NCBI GenBank assembly: GCA_946894095.1 | Contig: OX335659.1 | Span: forward strand, 9,943,501 to 10,007,500 | Source: Incurvaria masculella | Taxonomy: Eukaryota; Arthropoda; Insecta; Lepidoptera; Incurvariidae | Length of the DNA: 64,000 nucleotides | Direction of reading: 5' to 3' | Shown here: piece after piece, positions 1 through 9,900 of the stretch | Layout: each line of letters starts with the position of its first letter | Numbering within the stretch: the stretch's first letter is position 1 | The notes under the pieces: generated by a model | What the model was told of the DNA's origin: nothing | Seen by the model: only the letters and a program-made list of their open reading frames with translations | The model's database searches: none | Program-made: the position numbers and the translations under genes

Positions 1-415
1 GGTTTTGTATCAATTTCTATGTAGCAGTGCCAGTGCAGTAAGGGTCTGGCGGCACATGCTTTTAAAATTCGCTCCCAAATGTTTACGAAGCTCTAAATGG
101 GAATATATCGATGTTTATCATTAAATCATGCCATATCGGTTCAAAAGATTTTGATTAAATTTGGTAGATGGATACATAGTCCTGGACCAGCCTTTTGGTG
201 GGTTACTTTTTATCCAGGAAATAATTCCATAAAAATCAATCCAACACGACATTGACCCGAGCGGAGTCGGGTACCGCAGCTAGTCAATAATAAACCACAT
301 CTGTTTAAAATAATCAAGTGTTCAAGCAAACTCGACATTCCGTCAAAGGCGACTATGCTCTTCAAACACTCCATGGTTCTATAAAATCAAGACTCGATTC
401 GATTAGCTTCGTTTT
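1..415. other. Left-edge non-coding sequence
   Basis: No gene is seen here. The first 60 bases weakly resemble the 3' half of the tRNA-derived SINE described elsewhere in the window. Around 255-285 the sequence (agcggagtcgggtaccgcag, then ctagt) resembles the terminus of an abundant lepidopteran non-autonomous element. Both resemblances are weak. Confidence 0.3.
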
Positions 416-720
416 TAGGGTTCCGTACCCAAAGGGTGAAAACGAAACCCTATTACTAAGCCTCCACTGTCCGTCCGTCCGTCCGTCCGTCCGTCCGTCC
501 GTCTGTCACAGGGCTGTATCTCAGTAACCGTAACAGGTAGACAGCTGAAATTTTCACAGAATGTGTATTTATTTTGCCGCTATAACAACAAATAGGTAAG
601 ATTAAAACATAATTAAAATTAAAGGGGGCTCCCATACAAAAAACGTGATTTTTTTGTTTTATTTTTTACGATGGTACGGAACCCTTCGTGTGCGAGTCCG
701 ACTCGCACTTGGCCGGTTTT
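416..720 (-). repeat. Dispersed (CGGA)n-bearing lepidopteran repeat, family A
   Basis: On the minus strand this reads from ccggccaagtgcgagtcgg through an AT-rich core to a (CGGA)n tract and ends at gggttccgtttt...ggtacggaaccct. Five loci of this roughly 300-bp repeat are in the window (here, 11886, 17375, 49921 with 50829, and 57499). The (CCGTC)/(CGGA) tract varies in length between copies. This copy sits just upstream of the promoter of the first P450 gene. The class of the element (SINE or non-autonomous DNA element) cannot be decided by eye. Confidence 0.85.
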
Positions 721-788
721 ATCGTGTATGTCTGATACGATCATTTCAAATCGGTCAACTATTGAATCATATTTTCAATTAAATCAAC

Positions 789-917
789 AGTGCGATTGTA
801 AAGATAAAACTTTGCATAAAAACGTTTGTTGGGTCTAAATATTGACAAAACACTTTATTTATGGGCTGAGGTCGCATAATAGAGGAACTTTGCTCAATTT
901 TAATTTGCTCAATAATT
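789..917 (+). promoter_or_regulatory. Proximal promoter of P450 copy 1 (block conserved with copy 2)
   Basis: Two short blocks are shared with the region upstream of the second P450 gene: tgcgattgtaaagataaaa at about 791 and attgacaaaacac at about 841. A TATA-like string gcataaaa lies at about 815. The surrounding sequence does not align, so the blocks are candidates for a conserved transcription control region or 5' UTR. The transcription start is not known. Confidence 0.5.
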
Positions 918-3900
918 ATGATCATTATGATGAATGTACTTTATTCGCTCATCGTGAGCTGTAGTATAGCGTGCTTCGTCCTATATTTATGGTTCAAGAT
1001 GAAGTACACATACTGGAAGAACCGAGGTATTACCGGGCCCCCTCCAACCTTCCCGTGCGGGAACGCGGGGAAAGTGTTCAGGCGGGAGCAGCTCATGTCC
1101 TGCTACTTCGAAGATATTTACAAGGCGTACCCCGACGAGCCCTACGTCGGCATATACGTCCTCTACAACCCCATTCTGGTCGTCAGACACCCGGCTCTCA
1201 TCAACAGGATCCTGGCCCAGGACTCCCACCATTTCGACAGTCGAGGCCTCCCGTTCGACTTGGACAACACCCTGTCGACGCATCTGTTCGCCGCGAGCGG
1301 CGCTCAGTGGAAGATGCTCAGAACGAAGCTGTCGCCGACGTTCACGTCCGGGAAGATGAAGATGATGTTCAGGACGATGGCGGACGTGGCGGACGTGCTG
1401 CAGCGGCACGCGGGAGTCGCGGCGGCGCTGCAGGAGGACGTCGACGTCAAGGATATGCTGGTTCGCTACACGACGGACGTGATCGGGAGCTGCGCGTTTG
1501 GCGTCGAGTGCAACAGCTTCGCGGACGACATGACCGACTTTAGGAAATATGGCAACAGGATCGTGCAGTCAACATTTCTTGAGTAAGCATATAAACAAAT
1601 GTATGTAATCCATAGCCGCATAGAATGAAGCCTAGGGATAGCGATCCAGAATTTAAAAATATATTTCCGAGTATTAGGTTCATAGCTAACTCCTAGTAAG
1701 TAGTATTGTATATTTCCTATTTCTGCTTGAAGGTGTGGAAAAGCCCATCTATATCGAATAGCCTCTTTCAGTGGAAGATTGCCCAAATGGTGATACAATT
1801 GGATTGAAGATCCTGGTTGGATACCTACTAGTTCCTGCAGGTTCTTGTTACTTAATATGATACAAGTATGTAGGGCAAACAAATAACAATATTCTGTTTC
1901 TAACTTAGTGATTTGTGAATGCAAGCAATCAATTGATATTGAACATCAATAAACAGGTCCATCACGATAGCCGTGCACCTATTCGCACCGGAGCTTCGCG
2001 GTCTCGTGAGGCTGCCCGTAATGAACAAATCGGACGTGCGAGACTTCATGGAGGATGTGTTCAACAAGACCACCGGCTACAGGGAGCGCAACGGTGTGCA
2101 GCGGAACGACTTCCTGCAGCTGCTAATTCAACTCAAGAACAACAAGCTCACTGACGACGATGGTACGTTCAATATTGTCTAGTTATGTTCTTTTGCGAAT
2201 TCATGCCCTAAATATGAGTATATGGCGATGAGCCCTAAATATGAGTATATGGCGATGAGCTACAAACATAGTGATTGCATGCAAAACCAAGTTTTATAAA
2301 AAAAGGTGGGATAATTTTAGAGATATTGATATTCGAAAATTGTTAACTTGTTCACTGAAAAATTTAGACCACATCCATTGGATTCACAAACTTCCAATTT
2401 AGCCAAGAATTGAGAAAACAGGATGACTAAGGAGCTCGAGAGACGAATTCAACTGGGTTGGGCTGCCTTCGGAAAGCTTAAATTCGCTCTGAGGTCTGAC
2501 CTTCTGCAAAATTTAAAGACCCGACTATATGATCAGTGAGTCCTTCCGGTTATTACGTACGTTTGTGAAACGTGGACTCTGACGGTCACCGTTGTCCAAA
2601 GTTGCCCAGCTAGCAATGGAGCGAGCCATGCTGGGAATATCGCTACGGGATATGGTGCGCAATGAGGCAATCTGCCCAATGTGCCAAAGTAGTCGATATT
2701 GGACACCGGGTGGCTAAGCTCAAGTGGCAGTGGGCTGGTCACCTCAGTCGAAGAGACGACGACCGTTGGAGTAACCGTGTACTACACTGGGGACCGTGGA
2801 CAGGAAAACGGAGTGCGGGAAGACCACTCGCCAGGTGAGACGACGACATCAAGTGCGTCGGCGGAAAGCAGTGGTTCCGTACCGCTCAGGCCGAGAGGAC
2901 TGGAGGAAAATTGGAGAGGAAGAAGGAAGAAAATTATTTCCAGCAGTGAAAGCAATCACGCTGACTGACTGATACAATAAAATGCAAAGACTTAATCCAT
3001 TTTAAAGACGTCAAAATGATTATTCTAAGAACATGTTCCCAAAGTGTTCAGGTGATTGTGTGACTATTTGAATAAAAGCCTAGAGAGGCAACAGGGGCGT
3101 CGCCAAGGGAAAATGAGAAGAATCCCCAGGGCTTCATGTACCTACAATTCATACTATTCCGGTCCTTGCCCCTTGCACCTTGCCCCACCTGGGCCAGTCT
3201 GGGCCCATCGGTTGACGAGGCCCCACCTATTGACGAATGGGCAGAGGAAGAAGGTGTGACAGCACTATTACTTATTCTGTGGTGATAGAGTCAGTGGAGG
3301 GATTTCCGCTAGAGAAACGATGTAGAACCCATGTTCCAAAGATGGAGCCACTTTCTGGGTGGCTTCCTTTAAGTACTTGGTCCGCCACTGTTTAATACAA
3401 TGAATTATATGTATCTCGTAGTTTGCAACCAAAATATTGTTTTCGATATATATTTTTCATAAATTCGTATCCCTCCCTTCACTTTGGGCGACATGATTGG
3501 TTGTAGTTTGAGTACCAAAAGTAGCAATAAATAAAAGGTCATGATTCTGCAATCTAACTTACGATGATAGTTAGTTGACTAAACAGAATGTAAGTAAAGA
3601 AAAACAAGTCATTACGAATGTACTTAAATGTCAAGACGTACATATAATTGTGTTCATATTTAATGAAGAAACTGGGAAGTGGTAGATAAACAGGACGTAA
3701 AGTTAGGTTAACAACAACTAAAAGAAGATGAGACATTGAAAGTCTGCCCCTTCGTCCACCTCTTTCTGAATCGGAAGCCATGTAAAAATCTCCTTCCCCT
3801 ACTAAGATAGCCGGAGTTGGTACAATCGCGTTGGAAGCGGCTATGAAAAATTATCCCTGTTTTCCAACCAGTTCAAAGTTTCCGAGCTCTTTCTTGGCAT

Positions 3901-6900
3901 AACGGATAATTCCTTTGGGATTGCGGTATGTTGGGCTAACATCATGACCAACGAGCAATCATGGATGATGTGGCAGTAGCCATCCATGTCCAGTTACATA
4001 AAATCAATTGTGAGTGAATAAACCTTTCAGGGTAAACAAATACTCGTTGAATGTAAGCGTAGTAAATGATTATCTAACTCTAAGGTAATCGAGATAAGCA
4101 AGTTTGCGTGCACCGAGCTTGTTATTGGATCCGTGTGTCGGTACGCCTGCACCTAGCAATCACACGAGTGTCAACCTCCAGTAAACAGGGCAATGGAAGG
4201 CCTCTAAGGATGAATGGTTATCTTCAAGTATTGATTCTACTATCGGGGAAACTTTTAATATTTTAATTGAAAACAAAGCGATTATGATAATACGCAAATT
4301 TTTTTTGCTCAATGACTAAGTCCGTAAATAATGCATGTTTTTTACAATCACTGAAGGCCACACACCAATAAAATAAGTGAAGACCGTCAGATGGTACTGG
4401 TTTTCATATAAAACCCAAATCATTGTACATTTATTTGACACTTCTTGTGCTGAGAGAGAATCTTAATAACATATTCATTTTGATGTGTTAAGAAAGCCTA
4501 TACTTCTGAGCCATTGAATAATTATTTCCAAGATTTGCTTCCTGGCGAAATGAGCCACTATGTGTGTCGTGCCGTCCTAATATTTTTTTATGTGAAGCGC
4601 GGCGTATGACGTACGCAAGGACCACCGAAATTACCGATGACACTCATGGGCTTTAGAAGTTTCAGAAGGCCTTCGAAAGCCATGCCGGCCGACCAGGTGC
4701 TTCTTCACACCATGTTTAAAATACCCCAGGTTGTACTTTGAGGGAAATACTAGGAGATCTCCGTGGGGATCTCTCTCTGCAACATTTGTGGGACGGCTCA
4801 GTTAAGTACCTACCTGATTGGCTCTCTGGACTCGATACAGCGTCGTGCCGCGCATTTCATCGACGCTGTTTCCACGAGTATTCCATAGTTTACCAACCCG
4901 TGCGCTAGCTCGTAGCCTGGTGGCGCAAGGACTTGCCTGGCTTGCCAGAGGTCTGGGTTCAAAACCTCGCCCGATCACACATCACTTTCTTTCTCTTTCT
5001 GAGTTGGATAAAAGCATTTCTTCACGAATGACAGCTGCTCCATGGTTCGGAATCCATGTAAAACTGTAGGTCCTCCAATAGGTGGCAGGGTTTAAGCCTG
5101 CCTGGGTTGGTACCATCGCATTGGATGAAAATATGTTCGAAGCGGCAATGAAAAATTGTCCGTGTTTTCCATCTAGTTCAATGTAGCAGTGCTCATAAAG
5201 GGAAGGTCCTGGCATGGCATATAATGCCTTCGGGAATATGGTGGCCTTCGGTAATATAGTAACGGTAGTTGTGTTTAGCCATCCATGTCACGTTGCATAA
5301 AAAAATTATAAATGATCTAGCGGATCGGTGGGTTCCCATTTTCGAAAAGTCGACAGTGAGCAGGTGCATTCACTGCCTACTCCACATTGAGCGGCAGTAG
5401 AAAGGGGACGGAGGGACAGGGTTGTACAGCTCCGATGAGCATTCTCCATGGCAGAGACGATATAACACAAAGAAAGGCCGTACATACATCCGAGTTGAAG
5501 GGTCGTTAAGGTGGCCCAACCCGCTCATCTGCCCATACAAACGGGGAATGAAGATCACGCCCATATTTCTTATCAGAGATCTCAAATTTTGCTCAAAAGA
5601 GCTTTATTTGATCGAACTAGATGTCTGATGACCGTTGGCATTATAAAATTGTGTTTGGATTCTAAGTTATAAGGTCCGAAAGTTCGAATTTTTCGCGCGT
5701 TTTATACAATATCTTTGGTGGTTTATTACGCAATGATAAAGTAAGAAAATCTTAAAAAGTATACTCATCAGAAATAGCTTATTTAATAAAGATTTATAAT
5801 CTATTTGGTTTTTGTTAGTTTTTTTACAGCAGCGGTCGTGGTTTACTTTTAGCTATAAGTCGTTTTAACAAATTTTCCGTAAATCTCACCAAATCATACA
5901 CTATGCACATTATCTTTTTTGTGGACATGTTGCATCTTCCTCATCACGGAGCCTGTCTTTTTCTTTGAAACAGAGAAGGTCCCAGAGCGCAACAGCACGG
6001 TTTTGTACAGTGCCCACGAATAAGTTAGTCCCGCCGGGTTGGGCCACTTTAAGTTCGGGGGGTTGTCGACGTGACGCACAGCACGATGCTGTATCGTGTA
6101 AAAGTGTGTAAAGCTTATTGAACATTTTTTGGATCAATCAGCAACCACAATAGATGAATGGATGAATGTAGCAGCTGCTTAAAATAACCATACATTTCGA
6201 CCTTGAAACATAATTAATTACCGACTTAACTGTAACTATTTAACTGTAGCTTAAACTTATAGTATTGAGCAACAACAAACGTACCCCTCGCCCCCAGTTC
6301 AATAAGAGAAACCTGTCAGAATCTCCGGAAACATCGCACCGTAGCGGCGAAAAAGCAGAATATGAAAATAAGCAACCATCCAAGAAAAACAAAGCTACTA
6401 ACATAAAAGATTATATACAACAAAAACCAAAACTAACCTTTGCTTCGACAGATACCTCTCAAAGCCAGACGAAAACATCACTGCAAAACTAAGCTACCGC
6501 AGTCGGACCCACCCTCTTCACCCCCCCTCCCCCATCTCCCAGTACGGCAGGTCACCGCGGGAGAGATCGACCAAAACCCTCCAAAAAAAAAAAAAAAACA
6601 AGTTTGCACCGTCACCACGAAATTACTACCAACAGAACCTCAACTTATCGAGCTAAATGCAGCGCACCTAAGCGGTCACGATACATATAATGTATGAAGA
6701 AAAAAATATATATATTTATATAGCTCTCCATTATAAGGAAAAAATAACCTGAAAAGGAAAGTAAGAAGAAATATCCTATCAAAATGGCACTTCAAGAAAG
6801 AACGGAACAAACTACCAATAAGCCTAAGTAAAAAAAAAAAATTATAATAAAACCTAAAGAACTTTCAAAAAAATAACAAAGAAAGATATAAGAAGATGCT

Positions 6901-9900
6901 ATGATTCCTTTAGAATGAATTGGCATCAAGAAAAAAAAAATTACAAAGATCTGAACAGGAAAAGTGGAAATCCTTGGAGGAGGCTTTTACCCGAAAGGGG
7001 TCCATGCAACAATAAAAACGTAGCATTAATGATTCCTTTTTTTGCATTATTTTCTTTTATTTTAATATTTATAGTTAATATTTAAGGAAAAAACTGTACA
7101 ACTGTTATTGCATGGAATCAAATAAAGCTTTATTATTATTATTATTATTATTTAACTGTAGCTATATATTGTAATATATATTATATTATACAATATGATA
7201 TATTGATATAATAAATGATATATGAAATATGTATGTACTAAAGATATTTAAACATATTATAATTTAATTTTCATATTTGTTTCTAAACTTGGCTTATTCG
7301 CTTTTGCATATTTTTTTGTCTTTTATGTCGTTAAATTATCGTTTTAAGTAAATGTACAAATATGTACCAAATAATATCTGTCATGGCTGCTCCTCTAGCA
7401 CAAGCCTAGCTTAGTGTAGGACAAGCTGCATCTATGTACTAGTTCTAACTTTATTTTTGCAATAAATTTATTTGATTTGATTTGAGTCAAGGGAACCAAG
7501 CAGGACTTAACTGGGCGGACCCACAAATGCGAACAATACTCCATGCAAGACCTTGTCTGCGCCTTGTTGAGGAGCAGTTTTTGGTCACGAGTATCGTCTA
7601 TTTCATTCTGTTGTGGACTCCTAGCTTTCTTGAGGCAAAATTGGTTTTATCCTTGATATGGCGTCCGAAATTAAGGTCTTACGTCAGGTCGACATCAAGA
7701 ACTATCCGATCGTCAACATGCAGATTTGTGCCCTGGAAGGTGGGAGCTGCACTAAACGTTATCCGCTTTGCACTGAATACTCACGCCTGTGTCTCGTTCG
7801 CGTTAAACTGAACGAGGTTCTGGATACCCCACCCGGAAAGTTATTCCAGGGCCTTTTCCAGTCTAAAAACGAGGCGCTGCCTATCCTGCTCCACTTCAGC
7901 CCTACTTGAGATCCGGTAACTCGTGTACCTGGCTAACATCGCGTCATCTGCGTAGCAATCGTTGTCGCTCCTCCGTGGTGTCGCCCAAATTAAGCAGATC
8001 ATTTATGTGCGGCAGAAAAAGGGTTGAGTACAGCACAGAGCCCTGCGGTACGCCGGCATTCACATATCTTTGGAACAACAACCGTCAAGCAATACTTTGA
8101 CAAGCGCCCATGCAGAAAGTCGACGATCCAGTCACACAGGTTGGGTGGAAGGCCAATGTTCATTCAATGCGATGGTGGTACCCGGTTGAGATAAATAATA
8201 CCATTTAGGACGTGCGTGGGGGACCTACAGTTTTATGTTTATTCCGAACCACGGTCAGCCTCAACGGTCAATCGTTCACATTGTTTCCATTAACGAAATC
8301 TTGTTCGCAGGTAAATTGATCGAGTTTGCGGACGGAGGACTTCCGGAGAGCATGCTGGTAGCGCAGGCCTTCATCTTCTTCTTGGCCGGCTTCGAGACCT
8401 CCTCCACCGCCGCCAGTTTCGCACTGTATGAGCTGGCGCTGAACCCACCGGTCCAGGAACGCGCGCGCGCCGAGCTGCGCGCCGTGCTCGCGCGCCACGC
8501 CGGACAATGCACCTACGAGGCCGTCATGGAGATGGAGTACCTCACTCGAGTTGTCGATGGTGAGTGTTGGGCTTCGACACCTCCACAGCCGCCAGCTTCG
8601 CGCTGTACGAGCTGGCGCTGAACCCACCGGGGGAGATTGTAGTTTTATGTCCCATGTGTATCCCTCCAAGTATTCTCACTGAGATATTCGGAGTCCGCTT
8701 CAGGTTTTTTTCAGTGAATCCTCGACCCGGTGAGTAGAAACGACAACATCTACTTACTTACCTTCCTATAGCAAGATAGGCTGCTCAGCACGTATATTTT
8801 GCAAAAAACATTAAGGTAGAAGAATATTTTTTAATAATTATGAAATCATGTAATAATTAAATAAATAAGAAGATGTCAGTAGACTCTAGTACCACGTACC
8901 CCATTTCCACGAATTTACGAATGCATGAAGCCTACCTACCCAGCCTATCACCCACGGAAGATAATGATGACGATATAAAATGGTGATGTTGCCCTGTAGA
9001 GACGCTGCGCAAGTACCCGCCGCTGTCCATGCTGTTCCGGCGGTGCACGCGCACGTACGACGTGCCGCACTCCAAGTGCCGCATTGAGGAGGGCACCATG
9101 GTCTTCGTGCCGATCAACGCGCTGCAGATGGACCCCAAGTACTTCGCCGACCCGCATAAGTTCGACCCCGACCGGTTCCTGCCCGAGAACAGAACCGACA
9201 GCATGAGTTCCACCTACATGCCCTTCGGCCTAGGACCCCGGTTCTGCATTGGTGAGAATATACAGACGTATTAATATACGTAGAGCCGTTTGAAACTGTT
9301 TTTGAGGCGAACACACCGTGTTGTGTACACGGGACAGAAAAGGGAACCGTAAAGAAAAGGTCTATATCATCTAATAATAACTACATAATGACTACACAAA
9401 TATGAGTCTCCAAGAAATATTTTTTAAATTATTTTTGAACTTAAATAGTCAGCTCACGAATGCAATCTTAAATTACCATCCCGACGTGATCCCGACAAAG
9501 TGGGTGGCCGGGAGGAGACAAGAAATTGGCCAAAACAGGTCACTATCTTGTACGTATTAGGTTTATCTCACGCCCCATATGTGATAGCGCGGTGATTTGA
9601 GTATCTAGAATTAGTCAAGGTTAATGGATTCAAGTAATAAAAATAATATGTTTAAAAAAAATCACTGGTAAAATTTTAAAAATCACTTTCAGGCAGTCTC
9701 CGCGCATCGAAGACTAAGTAAAAAATTTAATAACGTGTCTCGCGGGAAAGAAGAAATTACGGACCGTGTAAATATACTAACTACAATGTTCGATATCGAG
9801 TGAGCGAGACTCCATCGTGCCTCGCAAAGTTGGATCAGTGCGCTCAGTGAACGATGCCCTCTACTTCTAGAGTACCTTCTACCGCTGCTGCACCCTAACC

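Noticed and set aside
987..1409. Long antisense open frame opposite P450 exon 1 (and its equivalent at 14847-15269)
   Set aside because: It is a codon-bias shadow of the GC-rich P450 exon; the sense strand carries the conserved motifs.
4910..4985. tRNA gene
   Set aside because: A and B boxes are present, but no cloverleaf can be drawn, and the sequence continues into a dispersed SINE body.
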